Of a stretch of DNA of 64,000 nucleotides, positions 7,281 to 16,007 are shown one piece after another. Source of the DNA: Mesorhizobium sp. M2D.F.Ca.ET.226.01.1.1. GTDB lineage: Bacteria > Pseudomonadota > Alphaproteobacteria > Rhizobiales > Rhizobiaceae. Every line of letters starts with the position of its first letter. Position 1 is the stretch's first letter. Location of the stretch: the NCBI RefSeq assembly GCF_004022705.2, contig NZ_RZOY02000011.1, forward strand, positions 124,001 through 188,000, given 5' to 3'. Position numbers and translations under genes: made by a program. The notes beneath the pieces are model-generated. The model saw nothing but the letters and a program-made list of their open reading frames with translations. It did not search any database and was not told where the DNA came from.

Positions 7281-8690
7281 ATGAGCGCACCGCGCACCCT
7301 CTACGACAAGATCTTCGACGACCATACGGTCGATCGCCAGGACGACGGCACCTGCCTGCTTTATATCGACCGCCACCTTGTGCATGAGGTCACCAGCCCG
7401 CAGGCCTTCGAAGGCCTGCGCATGTCGAACCGCAAGGTTCGCCATCCGGAAAAGACGCTGGCCGTGGTCGACCACAACGTTTCGACCTCGCCGGAGCGCA
7501 AGTTCGGCATCAAGAACGAGGAAAGCCGCATCCAGGTCGAGGCGCTGGCCAAGAACGCCAAGGATTTCGGCATTGAATATTATTCCGAGAACGATATCCG
7601 CCAGGGCATCGTCCACATCATCGGGCCGGAGCAGGGTTTCACGCTGCCCGGCATGACCATCGTCTGCGGCGACAGCCACACCTCCACGCATGGCGCCTTC
7701 GGCGCCTTGGCGCATGGCATCGGCACGTCCGAGGTGGAGCATGTGCTCGCCACCCAGACGCTGATCCAGCGCAAGGCCAAGAACATGCTGGTGCGCGTCG
7801 ACGGCCAGTTGCCGGAAGGCGTCACCGCCAAGGACATCATTCTGGCCATCATCGGCGAGATCGGCACCGCCGGCGGCACCGGCTACGTCATCGAATATGC
7901 GGGCGAAGCGATCCGCTCGCTGTCGATGGAAGGCCGCATGACGATCTGCAACATGTCGATCGAGGGCGGCGCGCGCGCCGGCCTGATCGCGCCGGACGAG
8001 ACGACCTTCGCCTATGTCAGGGACAAGCCGCGCGCGCCGAAGGGCGCGGCGTGGGACGCGGCGCTCGCCTATTGGAAGACGCTGCATTCGGACGAAGGCG
8101 CGCATTTCGACAAGGTGGTCGTGCTCGACGCGCAGAAACTGCCGCCGATCGTCTCCTGGGGCTCCTCGCCCGAGGACGTCGTCTCGGTGCAGGGCATCGT
8201 GCCCAATCCGGAAGAGATCACGGACGAGAACAAGCGCAGCTCGAAGATCCGCGCGCTCGACTATATGGGGCTGACGCCGGGAACCAAGATCACCGACATT
8301 GAGCTCGATCGCGTGTTCATCGGCTCCTGCACCAATGGCCGCATCGAGGATCTGCGCGCCGCCGCCAAGGTGGTCGAGGGAAAGAAGGTCAATCCGCGCG
8401 TCAACGCCATGATCGTGCCCGGCTCCGGCCTGGTGAAGGAACAGGCGGAAGCCGAGGGCCTCGACAAGATCTTCCTCGCCGCCGGCTTCGACTGGCGCGA
8501 ACCGGGCTGCTCGATGTGCCTGGCCATGAATGACGACCGGCTGAAGCCGCATGAACGCTGCGCCTCGACCTCGAACCGCAATTTCGAGGGCCGGCAGGGC
8601 TTCAAGGGCCGCACCCATCTGGTGTCGCCGGCCATGGCCGCGGCCGCCGCGATCGCCGGCCACTTCGTCGACATCCGCGACTGGAAGTAG
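7281..8690 (+). CDS. leuC: 3-isopropylmalate dehydratase large subunit LeuC
   Basis: With LeuD, LeuC isomerises 2-isopropylmalate to 3-isopropylmalate in leucine biosynthesis using a [4Fe-4S] cluster. The protein is 469 residues, like E. coli LeuC. Cluster ligands are in VFIGSCTNGRIEDLR and EPGCSMCLAMN; substrate-contact motifs include VDHNVSTSP and VCGDSHTSTHGAFGALAHGIG. I chose the ATG at 7281 because the protein then opens MSAPRTLYDKIFDDH, as family members do; a start at 7236 would add an atypical prefix. leuD is not adjacent. Confidence 0.96.
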   Translation: MSAPRTLYDKIFDDHTVDRQDDGTCLLYIDRHLVHEVTSPQAFEGLRMSNRKVRHPEKTLAVVDHNVSTSPERKFGIKNEESRIQVEALAKNAKDFGIEYYSENDIRQGIVHIIGPEQGFTLPGMTIVCGDSHTSTHGAFGALAHGIGTSEVEHVLATQTLIQRKAKNMLVRVDGQLPEGVTAKDIILAIIGEIGTAGGTGYVIEYAGEAIRSLSMEGRMTICNMSIEGGARAGLIAPDETTFAYVRDKPRAPKGAAWDAALAYWKTLHSDEGAHFDKVVVLDAQKLPPIVSWGSSPEDVVSVQGIVPNPEEITDENKRSSKIRALDYMGLTPGTKITDIELDRVFIGSCTNGRIEDLRAAAKVVEGKKVNPRVNAMIVPGSGLVKEQAEAEGLDKIFLAAGFDWREPGCSMCLAMNDDRLKPHERCASTSNRNFEGRQGFKGRTHLVSPAMAAAAAIAGHFVDIRDWK

Positions 8691-8707
8691 TCGCCGGCTT
8701 CAAATGC

Positions 8708-8739
8708 AAAGGGCCTGGACGCTTTGTCCGGGCCTTTTG
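8708..8739 (+). terminator. Terminator after leuC
   Basis: An imperfect stem AAAGG-GCCTGGAC / GTCCGGGCCTTT with a GCTTT loop ends in TTTT, 17 bases after the leuC stop. It may also serve the convergent gene that ends at 8754. Confidence 0.8.
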
Positions 8740-8753
8740 CTTCTCAACAATCC

Positions 8754-9059
8754 TTATCTGCGAACGATCTCGTGGAATTCCTCGCGCCGGCCGGGTTCGT
8801 CGGCGGCGACGACCAATGCCAGCTGCCGCTCGTCGAAGATCCTGAACCATTCGTCCCATTCGACAAGCTCGTAGCCGCCGGCGTTGATCGGACGTTCAGG
8901 ACGGTCGGTGTCTTCATAGGCCTGCTGTCCAAAAACCAGCCGCAGCATGGGCTGCGTACCGGCCTCGGGCGAGACGTCGACAATGGCCGGGAAGCCGGCC
9001 CGCGCCGCCGCCCAGGAGCGGATTTCATCATGATCGGTCAAAGTGATCGTGCCGGCCAT
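8754..9059 (-). CDS. Conserved hypothetical protein, 101 aa
   Basis: The frame starts MAGTITLTDHDEIRSWAAAR with AGGAGA eight bases before the ATG at 9059; a longer frame from 9128 lacks such a site. The N-terminal pattern DH-x-x-IR-x-WA-x-x-R-x-G-x-PA resembles a small acidic family I recall from rhizobia, whose function is unknown. The rest is rich in acidic and aromatic residues (ELVEWDEWFRIFDE) without a signal peptide or membrane segment. It converges on leuC across a shared hairpin. Confidence 0.75.
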   Translation of the reverse strand: MAGTITLTDHDEIRSWAAARAGFPAIVDVSPEAGTQPMLRLVFGQQAYEDTDRPERPINAGGYELVEWDEWFRIFDERQLALVVAADEPGRREEFHEIVRR

Positions 9060-9223
9060 CTCGATCGTCTCCTGTCTGGCGTCTCTGATCTGGCCGGACA
9101 ACGCCGCTCCGGCAGGCCGGTTCCGCATGGCTCTGCGACCTTTTTATCGAGAGGGCTTAACCGCTTGTTTGGGCTTAACTCCTAGTATCTGCCCTTGGGT
9201 AAGTTGGGGAAAGTCGCAGTCCT

Positions 9224-10420
9224 TTGGACACCGGTCTGCTCATAGCGCTGCTCAATCCGACGATAGCGCTGGCGCTTGGCGCTGCGTTCCTCGTGCTGTG
9301 GTCCTATCAGCGCCATCGTCCGTATCTGGCCGTGCTCGGCGCCAGCTACTGCCTGTCGGCGCCGGGGTTCCTGCTGCAATATTTCACGCTTCCGATCGGC
9401 CTTGCGCTGACCAAGCTTGTCTCCAACGGCTGCTTCACGATCGCGGCCTGTTGCCTTTCCAGCGGGATCATCGCGCGCTACGGGCGGCGCGTGCCTTATG
9501 TCGGCATCGCCGTCATGACCGGCGGCGGGCTCGCCGCCTTCCTGTGGTTCATGTTCGTCCAGCCGGACCTCACCTGGCGCGTGCTCGTCATGAATTTCGG
9601 CTTCGGCGCGCTCAGCCTGCTGGTCGCGGCGGAACTGAGAACGGTGCGCAACAACGGTCCGACCGAAAAGATCCTGTTCGCGCTGTCGCTGCTTTCCGGG
9701 CTGAACTTCATCGTCCGCACGCTGGTCGTCGTCATCGCGCACGGCCCGTTCCCGAGCTATGACGGCTTCTACGGCTCGTCCTATTGGACGACGGCGCTGC
9801 TTTCGCACGCGCTTATGTCGCTGCTGATCGCGCTTTGCCTGTTCACCGCCGCGGCGCTCGATGTGATGCGGGCGCTCAAGGCGGAGACCCACACCGATCC
9901 GCTCTCCGGCATCCTCAACCGCCGCGGCTTCGAGGAGCGGGCGACGCTCCTGCTCGATCAATGTGGCAAGGCCGGCTTTCCCGTCGCCCTGGTGCTGGCC
10001 GACCTCGATCACTTCAAGGCGCTGAACGACCGGCACGGGCATGAGGCCGGCGACCGGGTGATTGCCGACTTTGCCGCCAAGCTGCGTTCCGCCACCGGCG
10101 CGCGCGGAGCCGCCGGCCGCATCGGCGGCGAAGAGTTCGCCGTGCTTCTGCCGCTCAGCGACCTCGCAGCGGCAAGGCTCTTCGCGGAAGCGATCCGCGC
10201 CCTCTATTCGGCCGGCACGGTCGACGGCCTGCCGCCCGGCACTAGGGTCACTGCAAGCTTCGGCGTCGCTGCCCGCACCGGCAAAGAGGGGCTGATGCCA
10301 TTGATGCGGCGCGCCGACGAGGCGCTCTACAAGGCCAAGCAGAACGGCCGCGACAGCGTCCGGCTTTCCTATGAGAGGCCCGAAACGTCGTTCGTTGCCG
10401 TGCCGCTCGCCGTTGGGTGA
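9224..10420 (+). CDS. Membrane-anchored diguanylate cyclase (GGDEF)
   Basis: This is a 398-residue protein. The first ~200 residues hold six to seven hydrophobic segments, and a C-terminal GGDEF domain follows (DPLSGILNRRGFEERA onward). The active-site loop is GGEEF (about residues 301-305), and substrate residues lie in LADLDHFKALNDRHGHEAGD. It should make cyclic di-GMP from GTP at the inner membrane. The RxxD inhibitory site five residues before the GGEEF is absent, so product feedback through it is unlikely. The start is a TTG with a distant GGGGA, so the exact start is uncertain. Confidence 0.9.
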   Translation: MDTGLLIALLNPTIALALGAAFLVLWSYQRHRPYLAVLGASYCLSAPGFLLQYFTLPIGLALTKLVSNGCFTIAACCLSSGIIARYGRRVPYVGIAVMTGGGLAAFLWFMFVQPDLTWRVLVMNFGFGALSLLVAAELRTVRNNGPTEKILFALSLLSGLNFIVRTLVVVIAHGPFPSYDGFYGSSYWTTALLSHALMSLLIALCLFTAAALDVMRALKAETHTDPLSGILNRRGFEERATLLLDQCGKAGFPVALVLADLDHFKALNDRHGHEAGDRVIADFAAKLRSATGARGAAGRIGGEEFAVLLPLSDLAAARLFAEAIRALYSAGTVDGLPPGTRVTASFGVAARTGKEGLMPLMRRADEALYKAKQNGRDSVRLSYERPETSFVAVPLAVG

Positions 10421-10672
10421 GGCAGGTGGACACCCCCGCCTTCGTCATCCACGGGCTTGACCCTTGCAGCCGATCGCTGAGGTCCGCGGTCCTTCAGCCA
10501 TGCCTGCAGCGCCAGCTTCGGCGTGGCGGAGCTGGCTACCGACGAGGATTTCGCCAATCTTTTGCCCGATCTTTTGCGGCGCGCTGGCGCCTCGCTCACG
10601 AAGCCAAGAAAGCCGGCCGCGACTGCGTGCGCGTGTCAGGCACCGCGTGGCGCCGCCATGCGCCGGCGGTCG
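10421..10672. other. Intergenic stretch without a supported gene
   Basis: About 250 bases lie between the GGDEF gene and the convergent secreted-protein gene. Overlapping frames exist on both strands but none has a start site or a recognisable protein. A short TCATCCACGGGCTTGACCC word looks like a fragment of a rhizobial intergenic repeat. Confidence 0.5.
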
Positions 10673-11029
10673 TCAACGGCAAGGGCTGAGATTGGGCATC
10701 TCGCCGTCGGAAAGCCCGTACATATAGGAGCGGCCCTTCACCAGCACCGGCGGCTGATAGCAGCCGGGCGAGCCCGGCTCGTCGGCATCGTCATAGACCA
10801 CGGCGGGCTGGCCGGCGCTGGTGAACTCGGAAAGCTTCTTCGCGAACCTGCCTTCGCCGACGATGATGCGCTTGTAGCCGGCGGCGCTGTCGACGACGAG
10901 GTTGCCGAAGGAATCGGCATAGACGCGGTCGTGATGGCGCAAGCCAGCTTCGGCCGGCGCGGCGATCGCCAAGACCAGTCCCGTCAGTACTGCCGCGGCA
11001 ATGCTTGTCCGCACTGAGTTCGAACGCAT
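10673..11029 (-). CDS. Small secreted protein, function unknown
   Basis: This is a 118-residue protein with a clear signal peptide (VRTSIAAAVLTGLVLAIAAPAEA, cleavage after about residue 28). The mature part of about 90 residues contains HHDRVYADSFGNLVVDSAAG and a C-terminal segment with two cysteines (PGCYQPP and LSPCR) that could form a disulfide in the periplasm. I do not recognise the family. The gene is single and converges on the GGDEF gene. Confidence 0.75.
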   Translation of the reverse strand: MRSNSVRTSIAAAVLTGLVLAIAAPAEAGLRHHDRVYADSFGNLVVDSAAGYKRIIVGEGRFAKKLSEFTSAGQPAVVYDDADEPGSPGCYQPPVLVKGRSYMYGLSDGEMPNLSPCR

Positions 11030-11272
11030 GTCGCTCTCCCTTGATCGGCGCGAGATCGCGCCTGGAAATCCGGTTCGAATCAGGAAATTAACTGTTTCTT
11101 AACCTTTGTTAAGAGGCCGGAGGCTTCCGGCGGCGGTTCTTAAGGAACATGGTTAATTTTGGAGGGTCCGGTTCCTGCCTGCCGCGGGGCAGGCATGGAG
11201 CCGGCCGAATCCGGGTGAACTTGATCTTGCGGCGCCGCGTAGCTAGCGTGCCGCGCACGAAAGGGGCAGCGC

Positions 11273-11767
11273 ATGAGTTTTTGCCACACGGTTCGGGTGT
11301 CGATCACCATCCCGCTGCTTCTCGCGGCCGTGGCCTGCGTGCCGCAGAACAACGCGCCGAAGGCGGCCAGTGCCGCGGCGCCGGCGGCTTCGCCCGCGCC
11401 AGTCCAACAGTCGGCCGTACCCGCCGCGGCAGCGCCGATGCTTGCGGCGCCCTCGGCGGCCCCGGCCAAACCTGTGGCGCCACCCGCCGCGCCGCCAACC
11501 AAGATCGTTACCGACCTCACCACGCCGCGATCTGGTATCGGCACGGCCACATACAGATGCGGCAATGGCGGCACGGTCACCATCCAGAATCTGGGCAGCG
11601 CGCTACGCGTGGCGCGGGCGGACGGCACGACAGAGGAATTCGCCGCCTCGCCCGCCAATCAGAGCAGCCGCTACCAGGAAGCGGTGACGCATGACGCAAT
11701 CGTGATCGACGGGCGCGAGGCGCTGGTGATGAAGCGAGGATCCACCCCGCAGACTTGTCGAAGATAG
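11273..11767 (+). CDS. MliC-like lipoprotein (putative lysozyme inhibitor)
   Basis: This is a 164-residue predicted lipoprotein. A hydrophobic signal ends in the lipobox LAAVAC (Cys about residue 22). An alanine/proline-rich linker of some 60 residues follows, then a domain with the MliC pattern: YRCGNGGTVTI, then QSSRYQEA, then a terminal cysteine (TPQTCRR) able to bridge the first. MliC proteins inhibit c-type lysozymes at the cell surface. The match is by pattern only, and the final W-K-G motif of the family is replaced by VMKRG, so the inhibitor role is tentative. Confidence 0.65.
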   Translation: MSFCHTVRVSITIPLLLAAVACVPQNNAPKAASAAAPAASPAPVQQSAVPAAAAPMLAAPSAAPAKPVAPPAAPPTKIVTDLTTPRSGIGTATYRCGNGGTVTIQNLGSALRVARADGTTEEFAASPANQSSRYQEAVTHDAIVIDGREALVMKRGSTPQTCRR

Positions 11768-11778
11768 CGGGTGGGCTG

Positions 11779-11897
11779 ATCTTCAGGTGAGGCCGGCCTG
11801 CAAACGGCAGCTTCCGGTGCTCACGTACTTTAAGTAAGCTCCGCTCCGGTTCTCGGAACCTGCCGTTTTCGACTCGGCCTGACCTGAATCTCAACCC
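11779..11897. repeat. Repeat family A, copy 1
   Basis: The element begins CTTCAGGTGAGGCCGGCCTG and ends GGCCTGACCTGAATCTC, so its ends are inverted copies of TTCAGGT...ACCTGAA. A central GTGCTCACGTACTTTAAGTA / GCTCCGCTCCGG core is shared with copies at 18176, 27855 and 28981. It starts 12 bases after the MliC-like gene stop. Confidence 0.85.
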
Positions 11898-12135
11898 ACC
11901 CGGCGCGCGATCTTATCGCACTGCAGCGAAGCGCTGCGCCGGCTTCAAAACAGCCGCTAATCGATTGAAGCGCGCGACCGCCAGTTTGTCAGACTAAATG
12001 ACGTTTCCAAAACGATTTTCCGGCTTTGACGCGGTGCAAAAAGAGCATTAGAAACCGGCTGTCCGGAGCCATAGATGAGAGTGGAAAACGCCGCTCCTTC
12101 GGTAGCGGCATCCAGGACGCCGAACTGGGGCAGCC

Positions 12136-12558
12136 ATGAGCAAATCACCAGCCACCCGCGCAGTAGCCAGACGTGAACGGCCGCTCTCGCCGCATCTGAC
12201 GATCTACCGGCCGCCGATCACGATGACGATGTCGATCATCCATCGCATCACCGGCGGCGCGCTGTATTTCGGCACGTTGCTCGTGGCGGCGTGGCTGATC
12301 GCCGCTTCGAGCTCGCAGGCCACCTTCGACTGGGTCAACTGGGCCTTCGGTTCCTGGCTCGGCCGGCTGGTCCTGTTCGGCTACACCTGGGCGCTGATGC
12401 ACCACATGCTTGGCGGGTTGCGCCATCTCATCTGGGACACCGGCGCGGGGCTGGAAAAGCACACCGCCTCGAAGATCGCCTGGGCGACGCTTGCCGGCTC
12501 GATCGTGCTGACGCTCCTGATCTGGGTAGCCGGCTACGCGGCGCGGGGGGCTTTCTGA
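12136..12558 (+). CDS. sdhC: Succinate dehydrogenase cytochrome b556 subunit SdhC
   Basis: SdhC is one of the two membrane anchors of complex II, which binds haem b and ubiquinone. The protein is 140 residues with the signature RPLSPHLTIYRPPITMTMSI followed by HRITGGALYFG, and three membrane helices. The haem-ligand helix contains YTWALMHHMLGGLRHLIWD. It opens the sdh operon, and its TGA overlaps the ATG of sdhD. The 230 bases before it probably hold the operon promoter; I could not assign boxes with confidence. Confidence 0.95.
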   Translation: MSKSPATRAVARRERPLSPHLTIYRPPITMTMSIIHRITGGALYFGTLLVAAWLIAASSSQATFDWVNWAFGSWLGRLVLFGYTWALMHHMLGGLRHLIWDTGAGLEKHTASKIAWATLAGSIVLTLLIWVAGYAARGAF

Positions 12559-12953
12559 TGACTGCGAACAACACCGATATGCGCACGCCGCTCGGCAAGG
12601 TGCGCGGCCTGGGCTCGGCGCGCGAAGGCACGCAACATTTCTGGCGCCAGCGGCTGACGGCGATCGCCAACATCCCGCTGCTGCTGTTCTTCGTCGGCTT
12701 CCTGATCGCGGTCAACGGCCACGGCTACACGGATGTGCGGGCGTCGCTCGCCAATCCCTTCGTGGCGCTGGTGCTGGCGCTGGTGCTGGTCTCCGGCCTC
12801 TACCACATGCGCATCGGCATGCAGGTCATCATCGAGGATTATGTGCATGGCGAAGGCATGAAGCTGGCGCTGATCGCGCTCAACACCTTCTTCTGCGTGG
12901 CAATCGGCGTCGCTTCGCTGTTTGCCCTGCTCAAACTCGCATTCGGAGGCTGA
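12558..12953 (+). CDS. sdhD: Succinate dehydrogenase membrane anchor SdhD
   Basis: SdhD is the second hydrophobic anchor of complex II, 131 residues with three membrane helices. Typical features are the N-terminal TPLGKVRGLGSAREGTQHFW and the YHMRIGMQVIIEDYVHGEG segment, which contains the haem-contact histidine and the acidic quinone-site region. The start overlaps the sdhC stop. The end carries GGAGG, which serves as the ribosome-binding site for sdhA. Confidence 0.94.
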   Translation: MTANNTDMRTPLGKVRGLGSAREGTQHFWRQRLTAIANIPLLLFFVGFLIAVNGHGYTDVRASLANPFVALVLALVLVSGLYHMRIGMQVIIEDYVHGEGMKLALIALNTFFCVAIGVASLFALLKLAFGG

Positions 12954-12957
12954 CGTC

Positions 12958-14784
12958 TTGGCCAACGCAAACACGGCTTCCGCCTACACTTTTGTCGACC
13001 ATAAGTTCGACGTCGTGATCGTCGGCGCCGGCGGCGCCGGCCTGCGCGCCACGCTCGGCATGGCCGAGCAGGGCCTGCGCACCGCCTGCATCACCAAGGT
13101 GTTCCCGACCCGCTCGCACACGGTTGCCGCGCAGGGCGGCATCGCCGCCTCGCTCGCCAATATGGGCCCGGACAACTGGCAGTGGCACCTGTTCGACACC
13201 GTCAAAGGATCGGACTGGCTGGGCGATATCGACGCGCAGGAATATATGGTGCGCGAGGCGCCCGCGGCGGTCTACGAGCTCGAGCATTACGGCGTGCCGT
13301 TCTCGCGCACCGAAGAGGGCAAGATCTACCAGCGGCCCTTCGGCGGCATGATGATGAATTTCGGCGAGGGCCCGCCGGTGCAGCGCACCTGCGCGGCCGC
13401 CGACCGCACCGGCCATGCCATGCTGCACACGCTATACGGACAGTCGCTGAAGAACAATGCGCAGTTCTTCATCGAATATTTCGCGCTCGACCTGATCACG
13501 GAGCCGGACGGCACCTGCACCGGCGTGGTGGCCTGGAATCTCGACGACGGCACCATCCACCGCTTCTCGGCCAAGATGGTGGTGCTGGCGACCGGCGGCT
13601 ATGGCCGCGCCTATTTCTCCGCCACTTCGGCGCATACCTGCACCGGCGATGGCGGCGGCATGGCCGCGCGCGCGGGGCTCGCGCTGCAGGACATGGAGTT
13701 CGTGCAGTTCCACCCGACCGGCATCTACGGTGCCGGCTGCCTGATCACCGAGGGCGCGCGCGGCGAGGGCGGCTATCTGGTCAATTCCGAAGGCGAGCGC
13801 TTCATGGAGCGTTATGCGCCGTCCGCCAAGGACCTTGCCTCGCGCGACGTGGTCTCGCGCTGCATGACGATGGAGATCCGCGAAGGCCGCGGCGTCGGGC
13901 CGAAGAAGGATCACATCTTCCTGCATCTTGACCATCTCGATCCGGCGGTGCTGCATGAGCGGCTGCCCGGCATCTCGGAATCGGCCAAGATCTTCGCCGG
14001 CGTCGACCTCACCAAGGAGCCGATCCCGGTTCTGCCGACGGTGCACTACAATATGGGCGGGGTGCCGACCAATTATTGGGGCGAAGTGCTCAGCCCGACG
14101 CCTGAGAGTCCGGATCGCGTGTTGCCCGGGCTGATGGCGGTGGGCGAAGCCGGCTGCGCGTCGGTGCATGGCGCCAACCGGCTGGGCTCGAACTCGCTGA
14201 TCGATCTTGTCGTGTTCGGCCGCGCGGCGGCGCTGCGCGCCGGCCAGGTGATCGACCGCAAGTCGGCGATCGCGTCGCCCAACGCGGCCTCGGTCGAGAA
14301 GATCATGGACCGCTTCGACCGGCTGCGCCATGCCCACGGCTCGACGCCGACGGCGGTGCTGCGCGAAAAGATGCAGAAGGCGATGCAGGAGGACGCGGCG
14401 GTGTTCCGCACCCAGGAATCGCTCGACAATGGCTGCAAGCGCGTTTCCGAAATCTGGGGCGAGCTCAAGGACATCAAGGTCTTCGATCGCTCGATGATCT
14501 GGAATTCCGACCTCGTCGAGACGCTGGAGCTGGAAAACCTGATGGCCAACGCGATCACCACGGTCTATGGCGCCGCGGCGCGCAAGGAGAGCCGTGGGGC
14601 GCATGCGCGGGAAGATTTCTCGGCGCGCGACGACGCCAACTGGCGCAAGCATACGCTTGCCCGCCTCAGCGAGGATGGCAAGGTGACGCTCACCTACCGG
14701 CCGGTGCACACCGAGACGCTGCTGGCGGAAAAGGACGGCGGCATCAACCCGGCCAAGATCGCGCCGAAGGCGCGGGTATACTGA
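12958..14784 (+). CDS. sdhA: Succinate dehydrogenase flavoprotein SdhA
   Basis: SdhA oxidises succinate to fumarate using covalently bound FAD and passes electrons to SdhB. I start it at the TTG at 12958, eight bases after GGAGG; an ATG at 12922 lies inside sdhD. The 608-residue protein has the FAD-binding VVIVGAGGAGLRA, the flavinylation site KVFPTRSHTVAAQGGI, the substrate segment QFHPTGIYGAGCLITEGARGE (given in two parts: QFHPTGIYG and TEGARGEGG), and the catalytic RHAHG-type C-terminal domain. It is followed two bases later by a DUF3052 gene rather than sdhB. Confidence 0.96.
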   Translation: MANANTASAYTFVDHKFDVVIVGAGGAGLRATLGMAEQGLRTACITKVFPTRSHTVAAQGGIAASLANMGPDNWQWHLFDTVKGSDWLGDIDAQEYMVREAPAAVYELEHYGVPFSRTEEGKIYQRPFGGMMMNFGEGPPVQRTCAAADRTGHAMLHTLYGQSLKNNAQFFIEYFALDLITEPDGTCTGVVAWNLDDGTIHRFSAKMVVLATGGYGRAYFSATSAHTCTGDGGGMAARAGLALQDMEFVQFHPTGIYGAGCLITEGARGEGGYLVNSEGERFMERYAPSAKDLASRDVVSRCMTMEIREGRGVGPKKDHIFLHLDHLDPAVLHERLPGISESAKIFAGVDLTKEPIPVLPTVHYNMGGVPTNYWGEVLSPTPESPDRVLPGLMAVGEAGCASVHGANRLGSNSLIDLVVFGRAAALRAGQVIDRKSAIASPNAASVEKIMDRFDRLRHAHGSTPTAVLREKMQKAMQEDAAVFRTQESLDNGCKRVSEIWGELKDIKVFDRSMIWNSDLVETLELENLMANAITTVYGAAARKESRGAHAREDFSARDDANWRKHTLARLSEDGKVTLTYRPVHTETLLAEKDGGINPAKIAPKARVY

Positions 14785-14786
14785 TC

Positions 14787-15221
14787 ATGGCGCTCGCGGC
14801 CACCGGATATTCCGGCACGCCCCTTCCGGCCAAGCTCGGCCTGAAGGACGGCATGGTCGCCGCCTTCATCGCGCTGCCGCCGGAACTCGACGAATTGACC
14901 GAGGCCGTGTCCTTTGCCGGCGTCGATCGGCTGTCAAAGTGGTCGGCGATCTCGGGCAACCGGAAATACGATGCCGTCCATGCCTTCACCCGGCACCGCG
15001 CCGAGATCGAGGACGGCTTGGCCGGCATCGAGACGGCGATCAAGCGCGACGGCATGGTCTGGGTCTCATGGCCGAAGAAAGCGTCGAAAGTGCCGACCGA
15101 CGTCACCGAGGACGTCATCCGGTCCGAAGCGCTGAAGCGCGACCTGGTCGACGTCAAGGTCGCCGCCGTCAACGAAATCTGGTCCGGGCTGAAGCTCGTC
15201 ATCCGAAAGGACCGCAGGTAA
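14787..15221 (+). CDS. DUF3052 family protein inside the sdh operon
   Basis: This is a 144-residue soluble protein of the DUF3052 family, recognised by GYSGTPLPAKLGLKDG at the N-terminus and VWVSWPKKASKVPTDVTEDV near the C-terminus. Its biochemical role is unknown. It sits between sdhA (2 bases upstream) and sdhB (one-base overlap of stop and start), so it is co-transcribed and made with complex II. This placement suggests a link to assembly or regulation of succinate dehydrogenase, but that is only inferred from position. Confidence 0.88.
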   Translation: MALAATGYSGTPLPAKLGLKDGMVAAFIALPPELDELTEAVSFAGVDRLSKWSAISGNRKYDAVHAFTRHRAEIEDGLAGIETAIKRDGMVWVSWPKKASKVPTDVTEDVIRSEALKRDLVDVKVAAVNEIWSGLKLVIRKDRR

Positions 15222-16000
15222 TGGTCGAACTCACGCTTCCCAAGAATTCCAAGGTCCAGCAGGGCAAGACCTGGCCGAAGCCGGAAGGCGCGACCAATCT
15301 GCGCGAATACCGCATCTACCGCTGGTCGCCGGACGATGACGAGAATCCGCGCATGGACACCTATTTCGTCGACATGGACGATTGCGGTCCGATGGTTCTC
15401 GACGCGCTGTTGTGGATCAAGAACAAGATCGATCCGACGCTGACGCTGCGCCGCTCCTGCCGCGAAGGCATCTGCGGCTCCTGCGCCATGAACATCGACG
15501 GCTCGAACACGCTGGCCTGCACCAAGGGCGCGGATGACATCTCAGGCGCCGTGAAGGTCTATCCGTTGCCGCACATGGCTGTGATCAAGGACCTGGTGCC
15601 CGACCTCACGAACTTCTACGCCCAGCACGCTTCGATCGAGCCGTGGCTGAAGACGGTCTCGCCGACGCCGGCCAAGGAATGGCTGCAGAGCCATGAGGAC
15701 CGCGAGAAGCTCGACGGGCTCTATGAGTGCATCCTGTGCGCGTGCTGCTCGACCTCCTGCCCGAGCTATTGGTGGAACGGCGACCGCTATCTCGGCCCGG
15801 CCACGTTGCTGCAGGCCTATCGCTGGCTGATCGACAGCCGCGACGAGGCGACGGGCGAACGGCTCGACAATCTCGAAGACCCGTTCCGGCTCTATCGCTG
15901 CCACACCATCATGAATTGCGCGCAGACCTGCCCCAAAGGCCTGAACCCTGCGAAAGCAATCGCGGAGATCAAGAAGATGATGGTGGAGCGCCGCGTCTAG
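15221..16000 (+). CDS. sdhB: Succinate dehydrogenase iron-sulfur subunit SdhB
   Basis: SdhB carries the electron wire of complex II. The 259-residue protein shows all three cluster motifs: SCREGICGSCAMN for [2Fe-2S], CILCACCSTSCPSYWW for [4Fe-4S], and CHTIMNCAQTCPKGLNP for [3Fe-4S]. The extended N-terminus (LPKNSKVQQGKTWPKPEG) is usual in alphaproteobacteria. The ATG overlaps the stop of the DUF3052 gene. It ends the sdh operon, although the YcgL-type gene starts only eight bases later in the same direction. Confidence 0.96.
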   Translation: MVELTLPKNSKVQQGKTWPKPEGATNLREYRIYRWSPDDDENPRMDTYFVDMDDCGPMVLDALLWIKNKIDPTLTLRRSCREGICGSCAMNIDGSNTLACTKGADDISGAVKVYPLPHMAVIKDLVPDLTNFYAQHASIEPWLKTVSPTPAKEWLQSHEDREKLDGLYECILCACCSTSCPSYWWNGDRYLGPATLLQAYRWLIDSRDEATGERLDNLEDPFRLYRCHTIMNCAQTCPKGLNPAKAIAEIKKMMVERRV

Positions 16001-16007
16001 CCCCGCA

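Noticed and set aside
7104..8663. 519-codon minus-strand open frame
   Set aside because: It is the antisense shadow of leuC, with no recognisable domain and no ribosome-binding site.
13432..14709. 425-codon minus-strand open frame
   Set aside because: It is antisense to sdhA, and the His/Arg-rich composition is typical of shadow frames.
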